DNA of 25,348 nt from CAXTSE01 sp035554115 (GCA_035554115.1 DATMIW010000004.1:1-25348), one strand, 5' to 3'. Positions 1-7,073 are shown, numbered from the stretch's first letter. The notes: generated from the letters alone by a model not told the origin. Numbers and translations are program-made.

Positions 1-889
1 ACAGGTCGCGATGCAGGGGGGTGCCGCTCGTGACGGTCAGGCGGCATTCTCCGCAAACGCCCTGGCGGCACAAATTCGGCACACCGATTCCCGCGTTCTC
101 GAGGGCCTCAAGCAAGGACACTCCAGACGGGACCTCAACAACCTCGTCGGTTCCTGCGATGCGTGCGGTGAACGGCTCGCCTGCTTCCAGGGACGACAGC
201 CCAAACGATTCGGAGTGGAGCCGACCACCCGGCCAGCCGTGCTGGCGGGCCGAGTCGAGCACGGCATCCATAAACCCACCGGGTCCGCACACGTAGAGGT
301 GGGACCCGAGCGGTTGAGAGGCGAGGACGCTCTGCAGGGTGTGCGCGAAGGCGTCCCGGCTGGTGAACGTCTGCACGGAGACCTGGGGGTGCAGCTCGCC
401 CAGGGCTTCGAGAGTTTCGAGATGAACGGGCGATTCTTCGCGGTGGATGTACAGCACCGTGGCCGATCGACCCCACGCCGCCGCCGAACGGGCGTGCGAG
501 AGGATCGGCGTGAGGCCGATCCCGGCGGCAATCAGAACATGGTGGCTGGCATTCGACACCGGGGCGAACGCACTTCGAGGACGCGACACGTGCACAGTGT
601 CGCCGGGCGCGAGCCGATGCATGTGGAGGCTTCCGCCAGCCCCGGCATCATCGCGCTGAACGGTAATTGTGTATTCGCGAGGGAACTGCCCGTCGCCGGT
701 CAGAGAGTAGGAGTTGATCTTGGTCAGGCAGTCGACGAGCAGGTGGCTGCCGGGCACATATCCCGGAAGCTCGGACCGGTCTCGGCGAACGAGGGCGACA
801 GTCACGGCACTCGGCGAATGACGTTCGATCCGGTCGACGACGAGATCGAAACCGTCGGCGAGCGCCGGGTGGTGGGCGTTCCCCGTCAT
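1..889 (-). CDS. dmmB: PDR/VanB-type ferredoxin reductase, probable DmmB-like subunit (partial)
   Basis: This reads from an ATG at 889 leftward and leaves the window after 296 codons, so the C-terminus is missing. The order is that of phthalate-dioxygenase-reductase proteins. A flavin-binding barrel comes first (SYSL near residue 70). A nucleotide-binding domain follows with GIGLTPIL and CGPGGFMDA, and then a plant-type 2Fe-2S domain with C274, C279 and C282 in CRQGVCGEC. The fourth iron-sulfur cysteine lies outside the window. Such reductases pass electrons from NAD(P)H through flavin and 2Fe-2S to an oxygenase in the cytoplasm. The start overlaps the stop of the upstream DmmA-like gene as ATGA, indicating translational coupling. 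The DmmB assignment rests mainly on that neighbour, because the fold alone also fits vanillate demethylase reductases. A heme-bearing oxygenase gene would be expected beyond the left edge. Confidence 0.85.
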   Translation of the reverse strand, partial: MTGNAHHPALADGFDLVVDRIERHSPSAVTVALVRRDRSELPGYVPGSHLLVDCLTKINSYSLTGDGQFPREYTITVQRDDAGAGGSLHMHRLAPGDTVHVSRPRSAFAPVSNASHHVLIAAGIGLTPILSHARSAAAWGRSATVLYIHREESPVHLETLEALGELHPQVSVQTFTSRDAFAHTLQSVLASQPLGSHLYVCGPGGFMDAVLDSARQHGWPGGRLHSESFGLSSLEAGEPFTARIAGTDEVVEVPSGVSLLEALENAGIGVPNLCRQGVCGECRLTVTSGTPLHRDL

Positions 890-1416
890 TGTGGATCCTC
901 CGCGTCGACCATGTAGCCCAGGTAGGCGCCTTTGCGCGCCGAGAAGTGGTAGTAGATGACGAGGTTCCGCTTGCAGGACGGGCACTGGACGACGTCGCTC
1001 TCGGCCGCCAGGGCCAGCGAAATATGTCCGCAGTGTGCACAGTAGACGCGTCGGACGCGAGCGTCCACTACCTCAAGGACGAGTTCCTCGTCGAGGACTC
1101 CATCCCTAAGAGCCGCGGCGCGTGCCGCGTAGACCTCGGATTCCGAGCCGACGACAAGGATCCGCACCCCGACCGAACTGGCGCCGAGCGCCGCATGCAG
1201 AGGAGCGAGGTCCTCAAGACTTTCCGGTTGGATGTCTGTAACTGGCTTTGCCGGGGGCAGTTCTGCCAGGCGCGCCTGGCCGATTTCACGGGCGGCCGCC
1301 CCAAACGTCACGAGGATGATCTGGGTCGCGGTCTGCAACCCGTTCGCCTGGTCTTCCGTCGGCATCCGGTTGCGTGGCACATTGCTGTGTCGCGGAACGT
1401 GGACCGTTGTTTCCAT
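886..1416 (-). CDS. dmmA: DmmA-like subunit of heme-dependent oxidative N-demethylase
   Basis: A 176-residue protein. The N-terminal part (about residues 30-120) has alternating strands and helices without a motif I can name. The C-terminus has two CxxC pairs (C126/C129 and C145/C148), followed by YYHFSARKGAYLGYMVDAED, which I recognise as the C-terminal signature of dimethylamine monooxygenase subunit DmmA. In Pseudomonas the DmmABC system oxidatively demethylates dimethylamine to methylamine and formaldehyde. The true substrate here may be a different N-methyl compound. The ATG at 1416 is preferred over an in-frame codon at 1440, because a -10-like TATGCT (1428-1423) lies exactly 6 bases upstream. 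That would make the mRNA leaderless and start at this A. The gene overlaps the downstream reductase and diverges from fdhA. Confidence 0.75.
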   Translation of the reverse strand: METTVHVPRHSNVPRNRMPTEDQANGLQTATQIILVTFGAAAREIGQARLAELPPAKPVTDIQPESLEDLAPLHAALGASSVGVRILVVGSESEVYAARAAALRDGVLDEELVLEVVDARVRRVYCAHCGHISLALAAESDVVQCPSCKRNLVIYYHFSARKGAYLGYMVDAEDPQ

Positions 1417-1423
1417 CCGGCCA

Positions 1424-1438
1424 GCATAAACTGTATGC
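1424..1438. promoter_or_regulatory. Palindrome overlapping the dmmA -10 element
   Basis: GCATA-AACTG-TATGC is a perfect 5-bp inverted repeat with a 5-base spacer. On the minus strand it overlaps the probable -10 hexamer TATGCT (1428-1423), placed 6 bases before the dmmA ATG. The position suits a repressor operator. That is inferred from geometry only, and no regulator is assigned. Confidence 0.4.
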
Positions 1439-1546
1439 ACCCGTACCTTCGTTACGGCGTTGTGAAGCCGTTGTTACATTCAGGGCACGCGGCGCTAGTC
1501 GCCCGCTCCCACCCATTCGGGTAGGTCTCCCACTTCTGAGGAGTGA

Positions 1547-1563
1547 TCCCGATTATCTCGGGA
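1547..1563. promoter_or_regulatory. Palindrome upstream of fdhA
   Basis: TCCCGA-TTATC-TCGGGA is a perfect 6-bp inverted repeat with a 5-base spacer, 51 bases before the fdhA start. It contains CCGATTATC, also present in the palindrome before the IclR pair (8045-8057). A second inverted repeat, CGCGAG-GACT-CTCGCG, lies at 1582-1597, close to the ribosome binding site, and could act as an operator or an mRNA hairpin. The rest of the 1417-1614 divergent region holds no gene I can support. Confidence 0.4.
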
Positions 1564-1614
1564 GGCGCGGATGCTTGCTGACGCGAGGACTCTCGCGAGA
1601 ACGAAAGGACCAGA

Positions 1615-2835
1615 ATGTCGGGAAATAGAGCTGTCGCCTATGGGGGACCGGGTGTTGTCAAGGTTATCGACACCGAGTATCCGGATTTCGAGTTGCATGA
1701 CGGACCGGGTGTCAACCCTGCGAACGTCGGCCGAAAGATTCCGCACGGCGCGATCCTGCGCACTGTCGCCACCAACATCTGCGGTTCCGACCAGCACATG
1801 GTGCGCGGTCGCACGACGGCTCCCGAAGGTCTGGTTCTCGGTCACGAGATCACGGGCGAAGTTGTCGAGGTTGGTCCCGATGTCGAGTTCATCAAGGTCG
1901 GCGACATCGTGTCGGTGCCGTTCAACATTGCCTGTGGCCGTTGCCGCAACTGTAAGGAGGGCAAGACCGGCATCTGCCTGAACGTCAACCCCGACCGTCC
2001 CGGCAGCGCCTATGGCTATGTCGACATGGGTGGCTGGGTCGGTGGCCAGGCCGAGTACGTTCTGGTGCCGTACGCCGACTGGAACCTGCTGCGCTTCCCC
2101 GATCGCGACCAGGCCCTCGAGAAGATTCTCGATCTGACCATGCTCTCCGACATCTTCCCGACCGGATTCCACGGTGCCGTCACGGCCGGCGTCACCGTCG
2201 GATCCACCGTGTACATCGCGGGTGCGGGCCCGGTGGGTCTCGCCGCAGCGGCAAGCGCGCAGCTTCTCGGTGCGGCCGTCGTGATCGTGGGCGACCTGAA
2301 CGAAGACCGCCTCGCGCAGGCCCGCAGCTTCGGCTGCGAGACCATCAACGTCGGCGCGGGTTCGGTGCAAGACCAGCTCGTCCAGCTCCTCGGCGTGCCC
2401 GAGGTGGATGCGGCAGTCGACGCCGTCGGCTTCGAGGCGCGCAGCCAGGGCCACGGCTCCCACGCGAAAGAGGCGCCCGCCACGGTGTTGAACTCGCTTA
2501 TGGACGTCACCTCAGCCGGTGGCTCCATCGGCATTCCAGGCCTCTATGTCACAGGAGACCCGGGCGCCGTGGATGACGCCGCAAAGGTCGGCGCGCTATC
2601 GCTGAGCCTTGGCACCGGATGGGCGAAGTCGCTGTCGTTCACAACCGGTCAGTGCCCGGTTATGAAGTACAACCGTCGCCTCATGATGGCGATCCTTCAC
2701 GACAAGGTGCAGATCGCGAAGGCAGTCAACGCCAAGCCGATCACCCTCGATGACGCACCGAAGGGCTACGCCGAATTCGACGCTGGCGCCGCCACCAAGT
2801 ACGTCCTCAACCCCAACGGCTACATCGCCGCCTAG
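1615..2835 (+). CDS. fdhA: Glutathione-independent formaldehyde dehydrogenase
   Basis: A 406-residue zinc-dependent medium-chain dehydrogenase that closely follows the Pseudomonas putida formaldehyde dehydrogenase (about 399 residues) along its whole length. The enzyme oxidises formaldehyde to formate with tightly bound NAD and needs no glutathione or mycothiol. Some family members are formaldehyde dismutases. Catalytic zinc ligands are C56 in NICGSDQH, H77 in GHE and D179 in LSDI. Structural zinc ligands are C107, C110, C113 and C121. The NAD site is GAGPVG at 203-208. An insertion at about residues 24-38 is the main difference from the Pseudomonas protein. The ATG follows an AAAGGA ribosome binding site. 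It diverges from dmmAB, whose predicted activity makes formaldehyde, so it probably detoxifies that product. The identification is firm; dehydrogenase versus dismutase activity is open. Confidence 0.95.
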   Translation: MSGNRAVAYGGPGVVKVIDTEYPDFELHDGPGVNPANVGRKIPHGAILRTVATNICGSDQHMVRGRTTAPEGLVLGHEITGEVVEVGPDVEFIKVGDIVSVPFNIACGRCRNCKEGKTGICLNVNPDRPGSAYGYVDMGGWVGGQAEYVLVPYADWNLLRFPDRDQALEKILDLTMLSDIFPTGFHGAVTAGVTVGSTVYIAGAGPVGLAAAASAQLLGAAVVIVGDLNEDRLAQARSFGCETINVGAGSVQDQLVQLLGVPEVDAAVDAVGFEARSQGHGSHAKEAPATVLNSLMDVTSAGGSIGIPGLYVTGDPGAVDDAAKVGALSLSLGTGWAKSLSFTTGQCPVMKYNRRLMMAILHDKVQIAKAVNAKPITLDDAPKGYAEFDAGAATKYVLNPNGYIAA

Positions 2836-2871
2836 TTCCCGCATTTCCACCCTTAACAAAGGAGTACAACT

Positions 2872-3273
2872 ATGAGCACTGCAACGCTTGAAGACGCCCG
2901 TCGTATTATCGCCGCGGCCGAGAAGAAGGCGACCGAGATCGGTCAGCCGATGAACATCGCTGTTGTTGACAATGGGGGCAACCTCATTGCTCACGTTCGC
3001 CAGGATGGCGCATGGATCGGCAGCGTCAACATTTCGATCAACAAGGCGTGGACGTCGAAGGCATTCGATATCTCGACGAAGGACCTCGGCGACAACTCGC
3101 AGCCGACTCAGCAGTTCTTCGGCATCCACACCACCAACGGTGGCAAGGTTGCGATCTTCGCCGGCGGCATCCCGCTCGTTCGCGAGGGTGTCGTCATCGG
3201 CGCAATCGGCGTCAGCGGCGGATCGGGTGAGCAGGACCACTCGGTCGCCGAAGCAGGGGTCGCCGCGCTCTAG
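2872..3273 (+). CDS. GlcG/HbpS family heme-binding-like protein
   Basis: A compact 133-residue protein of the GlcG/HbpS (DUF336) family. It begins with a helix (EDARRIIAAAEKKA), then MNIAVVDNGGNLIAHVRQDGAW, and ends with the glycine-rich GAIGVSGGSGEQD loop typical of the family. Relatives include HbpS of Streptomyces, which binds heme, and GlcG of the glycolate operon, whose role is unclear. It has no signal peptide, so it should be cytoplasmic. It lies 36 bases after fdhA behind a strong AAGGAG site and ahead of a 14-bp hairpin, so it probably shares the fdhA transcript. Because DmmABC-type demethylases use heme, a link to heme handling is possible but is only inference from context. Confidence 0.85.
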   Translation: MSTATLEDARRIIAAAEKKATEIGQPMNIAVVDNGGNLIAHVRQDGAWIGSVNISINKAWTSKAFDISTKDLGDNSQPTQQFFGIHTTNGGKVAIFAGGIPLVREGVVIGAIGVSGGSGEQDHSVAEAGVAAL

Positions 3274-3288
3274 CGACAACTCCTAGCC

Positions 3289-3324
3289 GTACCGGCTCCC
3301 ACTCTTATGGGTGGGAGCCGGTAC
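3289..3324 (+). terminator. Hairpin at end of fdhA-glcG-like unit
   Basis: A perfect 14-bp stem (3289-3302 with 3311-3324) encloses an 8-base loop, 15 bases after the GlcG-like stop codon. A long T-run is lacking, so it may be an attenuating or bidirectional hairpin rather than a classical terminator. It also covers an in-frame GTG at 3311, which argues against that codon as the next gene's start. Confidence 0.6.
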
Positions 3325-3337
3325 TAAGTTAAGGAGC

Positions 3338-4165
3338 ATGAGCAACGAAGCCCAGGACGGCACCGCCCGCCGCTATCTGGTCGATCACGCGCGGGCAGTT
3401 GCCGAGTTGGCTGACCAGCATGCGGTCACGCTGGAGTCGCTTCTCGCCATTCTGCGTTCGACCCGGCTGGGCGATCGTGCCGCCCGCGCCGCCGCCATCG
3501 AGACCGCCACAGCGGCTCTTATCGGACTGCGCACGGCCACTGACGAACAGCGCAGCGCTCTTCTAGAGCCGGTCACCGGTGCTTTCGCTCGCCTCCGTAG
3601 CGACCTACGGCCGCTTACTCGCTTCGGCGATCTCGATGTGCAGCTTGTCGACCCTCCTGCCTCGGGCCGGGCATTGCCCAGTGAGGTTGCGCACGGTGCT
3701 CGGGCTATCGTGCGCATCGCGGTCTTGGTTCTTGTCGATCGTGGCGATGCGAGCCGGGTCCGCATCCAATGGGACTGCGACGGGCTCAACCTTCTCATCG
3801 GCATTCGCGATGATGGCGCCGGCCAGCTCTCGGTGCATGATGACTCGCTGCGTCCGATAGCCGAGCAGGTCGCGGCACTCGACGGCGTGCTGTCGGTCGT
3901 GTCGACGCCGGGTTGGGGGTCGGCTCTCGACATCCGTCTACCTCTCGACCCGCGCCCCGAGCCGCATCCGCTCACCGACACCGTGCCTCTTACCGAGCGC
4001 GAACAAGACGTGCTCCGACTCGTTGCGTCCGGAGCGCGCAACCGTGCGATCGCCGAAGATCTGGGGATCAGTAACAACACGGTGAAGTTCCATGTCTCGA
4101 ATCTGCTCCGCAAGACGAACGCGGCGACCCGCTCAGAGCTGGCAGCTCTCGCGCTCTCTCATTGA
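3338..4165 (+). CDS. LuxR-type regulator with degenerate histidine-kinase-like ATPase module
   Basis: 275 residues. The C-terminal 60 residues are a clear LuxR/NarL helix-turn-helix, from LTEREQDVLRLVASG through ISNNTVKFHVSNLLRKT. Residues about 115-205 resemble the HATPase of NarX/DesK-type kinases. The pattern ASRVRIQW, then IRDDGAG (G1-like box near 156-162), then GWGSALDIRLPL is present. The N-box asparagine region reads IAVLVLVDRGD and has lost the usual E-x-x-x-N. No phosphoacceptor histidine motif is obvious in the helical N-terminus. It therefore looks like a one-component regulator that keeps a kinase-like sensor fold. The ATG at 3338 is preferred although its AAGGAG is unusually close (1 base), because the upstream GTG at 3311 lies inside a hairpin. 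The RidA gene follows on the same strand. Its target is unknown. Confidence 0.8.
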   Translation: MSNEAQDGTARRYLVDHARAVAELADQHAVTLESLLAILRSTRLGDRAARAAAIETATAALIGLRTATDEQRSALLEPVTGAFARLRSDLRPLTRFGDLDVQLVDPPASGRALPSEVAHGARAIVRIAVLVLVDRGDASRVRIQWDCDGLNLLIGIRDDGAGQLSVHDDSLRPIAEQVAALDGVLSVVSTPGWGSALDIRLPLDPRPEPHPLTDTVPLTEREQDVLRLVASGARNRAIAEDLGISNNTVKFHVSNLLRKTNAATRSELAALALSH

Positions 4166-4222
4166 TCGGCGGATGTCGACTTGAATAGTCAGGACCACAT
4201 CGTCACGAAGAAGGGCAGCACC

Positions 4223-4633
4223 ATGTCTGAATGGATTTCCGAACGCGAGCCGGTTCCGCCGCATGCTTTTGCTCACTGGGTGAGTAATGGTGAGTTGATC
4301 ATTGTGTCGGGCACTGTGGGTTTCAACCCGGCAGATTTCTCCGTTCCGGAATCGGCGGGCGAGCAGGCGGAATTAGCGATAGCGAATCTCGAGTACGCGC
4401 TCAAGCAAGCAGGCAGCGGCCTCCACGAACTCGTCTGGGTGAAGCCCACTCTGGTCAACGCCGACGACATTCCTGCCGTGGATGAGGTCTTCAACCGTCT
4501 TCTGCCGAATCCTCGCCCCGCGGGCGGAGCCCTGACGGTGGTTTCAGCACTGGCAGCTCCTAGCTTCAAAGTGGAGCTAGACGCGTGGGCAAGCAAAGGC
4601 GCGAACGTGAAGGCGCGGACTTCCGCCGGCTGA
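4223..4633 (+). CDS. RidA family (YjgF/YER057c/UK114) protein
   Basis: A 136-residue RidA-like protein. Family features include ELIIVSGTVGFNP near the N-terminus, a helix QAELAIANLEYALKQAG, and the segment NPRPAGGALTVVSAL followed by KVELDAWA. The arginine corresponds to the region that holds the enamine/imine deaminase arginine of canonical RidA. RidA proteins hydrolyse reactive enamine/imine intermediates. Homologues inside catabolic clusters sometimes act as dedicated deaminases for ring-cleavage products. The ATG at 4223 is chosen over a TTG at 4181 because it matches the family's N-terminal length and follows an AAGGGC. It lies 57 bases after the LuxR-type gene and may be cotranscribed. 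Confidence 0.85.
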   Translation: MSEWISEREPVPPHAFAHWVSNGELIIVSGTVGFNPADFSVPESAGEQAELAIANLEYALKQAGSGLHELVWVKPTLVNADDIPAVDEVFNRLLPNPRPAGGALTVVSALAAPSFKVELDAWASKGANVKARTSAG

Positions 4634-4643
4634 GTCGGAAATT

Positions 4644-4690
4644 TTCGACACGATTCGACAATTATCGACGTGTCCGCGTCGAATATTGAC
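4644..4690. promoter_or_regulatory. Helically phased TCGA repeats and TCGAATATTGAC box
   Basis: TTCGACA at 4644 and 4654 and ATCGACG at 4664 are spaced exactly 10 bases apart. TCGAATATTGAC follows at 4679-4690. An 11-of-12 match to the last box occurs at 6068-6079 upstream of the 274-residue gene. One-turn phasing suggests cooperative protein binding, perhaps a remnant control region of the now broken gene downstream. Function is inferred only. Confidence 0.35.
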
Positions 4691-4732
4691 TTCATTCTGT
4701 CGCGGGGGACATGATGAAACACCGATAGACAA

Positions 4733-5165
4733 AATCTTCCGGGATTCAGTGACTCGCCTCAGGCGGAGTGGATGAAGGACTGGGACGACCTCTCTCCTGC
4801 TCGCGGAATTCCTGGACAGTATCGGTGTCGGAAACATCCACCTGGTGGGTCATTCCTTCGGTGGTGGGGCCACGGCTGAGTTCGCGTCGCAGTATCACTC
4901 CTACGGCAACATGTATCCGCTCACCGCGCGGCCTCGCTACCGGGAGTCCATCGTCTTGCTGCACAAGCTGTGGACCGAAGACGGCCCGTTCGCGTGGGAG
5001 GGTGAGTTCTTCAACCTCCCCAATGTGAATCCGTGGCCCAAGCCCATCCAGCAGCCGTATTCGGATGTCTTCATCCCGGCGGCAGGGTCAAAAGAGACGA
5101 TCGAGCTCGCGGCGAAGTACGACTTTACGTATCAGTCCGCACGGATCGATAAGTGGGGTCTTTAG
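4733..5165 (+). pseudogene. Chimeric remnant: alpha/beta-hydrolase fragment fused to LLM monooxygenase fragment
   Basis: From about 4736 one frame reads LPGFSDSPQAEWMKDWDDL, an internal piece of an alpha/beta-hydrolase. The reading then continues in another frame (net +1) as SLLLAEFLDSIG and VGNIHLVGHSFGGG, the nucleophile elbow with serine intact. At about 4880 the same frame passes into an LLM flavin monooxygenase segment: TARPRYRESI, DGPFAWEGEFFNLPNVNPW, then IPAAGSKETIELAAKYDFTYQ. It stops at 5163-5165. The hydrolase lacks its N-terminal strands and catalytic His region. The LLM piece lacks both ends. The intact neighbours at 15587-17748 have the same two families in the same order, and the motif DGPFEWKGDFFNIPYVNIW matches the remnant. 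A duplicated hydrolase-LLM pair with an internal deletion and frameshift is the simplest reading. Confidence 0.8.
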
Positions 5166-5177
5166 AACGACGCGCCG

Positions 5178-6002
5178 TCACTCATCTCCGAATTTGGGAA
5201 CCTCAACAAACGCCGGGGCTGGCCCGATGTGGAGCATCTGAAGGCTCTGGGCGGCCGGGATTCGACGGTAGCTCTCCGCCCATCCCTTCTCGGTTTTGAG
5301 AGTCGCGCGACGCTCACGGAGTGCGACGCGGGTGGCTTCGTCGACTTCGATCTCTCGGTCGAGGCTCATGTCTTGCCAGCGCTCCCCCGTGTCCATGTTC
5401 ATGCCCGCCAAGGCAGCAACAGCCTCCTGCGCCTCGGTGGGGCTGTTGTTGGGGAAGAGCGTCATGACGCCATTGGCCTCGGCCGACCGCTTCGACGCCG
5501 AAATCCAAACATCGGCGTCTCGCGTTCTGCCCGTCGCGGAATAGGCAAAGGCCGACTGGATGCGGTCGATCGCCTGCGACGGTTCCTTCCATTCGTGCTG
5601 GACGGGTTCAATGTCCGTGCGGTCGGGCACGGCTAGTCGCGTGATCCCTCGGTCGTTGATTGCGGTGAGAATCGCGACGGGGTCGTTCTCAACGAACACC
5701 TCTTTGCGCGGGGGGAAGAAGTCGAAGTAGGCGTGTGAGCCGTAGCGGCCACCGACGTGAAAGACGTAGATCTCAGGGTAGGAGGGCGTCGCAAAGTCTC
5801 GACGAGACGGCCGGATGTCGTAATACGCGACGATCGCGCTCTGCACGAGATAGGACGCGCCGATTGTGCCGAAGGGCTCGTGCACGATGATGCCGAATCG
5901 GTCGAGTGGACCCCAGTCCGGCAGGACTGTGTCGAGGGTCGCGGGCTGAGAATCGACCTCATAGCTAAAGAGTGACGAATTGAGTTGGCGGGCGGTGTGC
6001 AT
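5178..6002 (-). CDS. Uncharacterised 274-residue protein
   Basis: I do not recognise this family. The frame is open for 274 codons. It starts with an ATG behind AAGAGG at a 6-base distance, and shows normal GC-rich codon use, so it should be real. The sequence is soluble in character, with no signal peptide or membrane segment. Notable stretches are DRFGIIVHEPFGTIGASYLV, an aromatic region YPEIYVFHVGGRYGSHAYFDFFPPRKEV (residues about 74-101) and a C-terminal half rich in charged helices. The histidines and aromatics of the central part could line an active site, but no catalytic motif can be named. It is the last gene of the minus-strand block and converges on the chimeric pseudogene, with 12 bases between their stops. 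Its upstream region carries two operator-like motifs. Confidence 0.7.
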   Translation of the reverse strand: MHTARQLNSSLFSYEVDSQPATLDTVLPDWGPLDRFGIIVHEPFGTIGASYLVQSAIVAYYDIRPSRRDFATPSYPEIYVFHVGGRYGSHAYFDFFPPRKEVFVENDPVAILTAINDRGITRLAVPDRTDIEPVQHEWKEPSQAIDRIQSAFAYSATGRTRDADVWISASKRSAEANGVMTLFPNNSPTEAQEAVAALAGMNMDTGERWQDMSLDREIEVDEATRVALRERRATLKTEKGWAESYRRIPAAQSLQMLHIGPAPAFVEVPKFGDE

Positions 6003-6067
6003 GGACGGCCTCTTTGACGTCTGGACGGCACGACGGTAGGGGACCGCTCACGCTGTCGTGAACAAAA

Positions 6068-6092
6068 TCGAATATCGACGAATCTAATTCGT
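6068..6092. promoter_or_regulatory. Operator-like motifs upstream of the 274-residue gene
   Basis: TCGAATATCGAC (6068-6079) matches 11 of 12 bases of a box at 4679-4690. It abuts ACGAAT-CTA-ATTCGT (6078-6092), a perfect 6-bp inverted repeat with a 3-base spacer. Both lie 66-90 bases before the start codon at 6002, a fitting place for regulator binding. No experimental link exists. Confidence 0.4.
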
Positions 6093-6126
6093 ATTTGGTG
6101 CAACGCGAAAGAGGGGGGCCGCGCCG

Positions 6127-6468
6127 TTAGCGACGGCGACGGCCGGCGCATGCGACACACACGGTGCGCGCCGGCCGCAGCTCGAGCTGAGCTTCGGGGA
6201 TAGCCGCGCCGCATGCCTCGCAGATACCGTATCGACCCGTCGCGAGCCGATCATCAGCTGTGTGGAGTTCTGAGAGTTCAGCGAGGTAGCTGTTCCGGGT
6301 TCCCTCGGCTTCCTGCCATTCGAACGTCAAGGTGAAGCCTTCAGGGTCATGCTCCTCATCGGTCCACTCCCCGCGCGCTATTCGTACCTCTGCGAGACGA
6401 CGCTCGACGACGGCCAGGCGTTCCTGGACCTCGAGACGGCGCCGCTGGATCCAATCGCTCGCCGCCAC
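6127..6468 (-). CDS. TraR/DksA-type C4 zinc finger protein
   Basis: 113 residues. The N-terminal part (about residues 7-80) is a charged helical hairpin likely to form a coiled coil. The C-terminus carries GRYGICEACGAAIPEAQLEL and then CVACAGRRRR, giving two CxxC pairs in the arrangement of TraR/DksA zinc fingers. DksA-like proteins enter the RNA polymerase secondary channel and adjust initiation, but many short actinobacterial members have unknown roles. The tip motif cannot be judged here. Translation starts at GTG 6468, 12 bases after the stop of the SRPBCC gene, so the two should be one transcript. Confidence 0.85.
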   Translation of the reverse strand: MAASDWIQRRRLEVQERLAVVERRLAEVRIARGEWTDEEHDPEGFTLTFEWQEAEGTRNSYLAELSELHTADDRLATGRYGICEACGAAIPEAQLELRPARTVCVACAGRRRR

Positions 6469-6480
6469 ACAATGAGTGTG

Positions 6481-6936
6481 CTACGACTTGACCTCCCCGC
6501 GCCAGCCGCCGTCTGCCGTGCCCCGAGCTTCGATGTAGTCCTTGAATCCTTCGAGTTCGCGTTTCACTGCGTTCTTACCCACGCCAGCAGCAGCTCCCAG
6601 CTTCTCGAGCAGGCCCTCGGGCTTCCAGTCGAGCTGCACCGTCACGCGTGACGTCGTGTCATCGAGCTTGTGAAAGGTAACAACGCCGCCGTGATCGACG
6701 TCGCCTCCGACGCTGTGCCAGGCGACCCGCTCATCGGGGCTCTGTTCGGTGATCTCCGCGTCAAACTCGCGGATCTGACCGCCGATGTCTACCTTCCAAT
6801 GCGTGAGAGTGTCTGTTTTCTGGGTCAGGGAGTCGACGTGCTCGAGGAAGCGAGGGAACTCCTCGAACTGCGTCCACTGGTTGTAGGCGGTGGTGACAGG
6901 CACGTTAACGTCGATGGTTTCAATGATCTGAGTCAT
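6481..6936 (-). CDS. SRPBCC family (cyclase/dehydrase-like) protein
   Basis: 151 residues with the START/Bet v1-like layout. It opens MTQIIETIDVNVPVTTAYNQWTQFEEFPRFL, has a central WKVDIGGQIREFDAEITEQSPDERVAWHS and VVTFHKLDDTTSRVTVQLDW, and ends with the long C-terminal helix region (LEKLGAAAGVGKNAVKRELEGFKDYIE). Such proteins form a hydrophobic cavity and bind lipids, polyketides or other small molecules. Many actinobacterial members are annotated as polyketide cyclase/dehydrase without proof. It is cytoplasmic, with no signal peptide. A good promoter lies about 100 bases upstream, and the TraR/DksA-like gene follows. Confidence 0.85.
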   Translation of the reverse strand: MTQIIETIDVNVPVTTAYNQWTQFEEFPRFLEHVDSLTQKTDTLTHWKVDIGGQIREFDAEITEQSPDERVAWHSVGGDVDHGGVVTFHKLDDTTSRVTVQLDWKPEGLLEKLGAAAGVGKNAVKRELEGFKDYIEARGTADGGWRGEVKS

Positions 6937-7032
6937 GACCCCACGCTAAGCAGCCACTCCGGTGGCGGACGTGCGTTCTCACGACGCCGTCAGTCGACGC
7001 ACGGCAGCCTCGCAGTAACGCCGCATTCCTTA

Positions 7033-7060
7033 TATATAGCTCGCGCTCTGCGGGCGCCAA
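7033..7060 (-). promoter_or_regulatory. Probable sigma-70-type promoter for the SRPBCC-TraR unit
   Basis: On the minus strand TTGGCG (7060-7055) is followed after 16 bases by TATATA (7038-7033). It sits just past the end of the MoaF-like gene and leaves an untranslated leader of roughly 90 bases before 6936. Confidence 0.55.
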
Positions 7061-7073
7061 TCCCGCGAGGACC

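Noticed and set aside
11..916. A 301-codon open frame on the plus strand
   Set aside because: It is antisense to the DmmB-like reductase, whose minus-strand translation has full flavin, nucleotide and 2Fe-2S motifs. The plus frame has no recognisable domain and is a GC-rich shadow.
1495..2463. A 322-codon open frame on the minus strand
   Set aside because: It lies opposite fdhA, whose zinc ligands and NAD motif are all in the plus frame. The product is low in complexity and matches nothing.
3311..3337. GTG start extending the LuxR-type regulator by nine codons
   Set aside because: The GTG sits inside the right arm of a 14-bp hairpin and has no ribosome binding site of its own.
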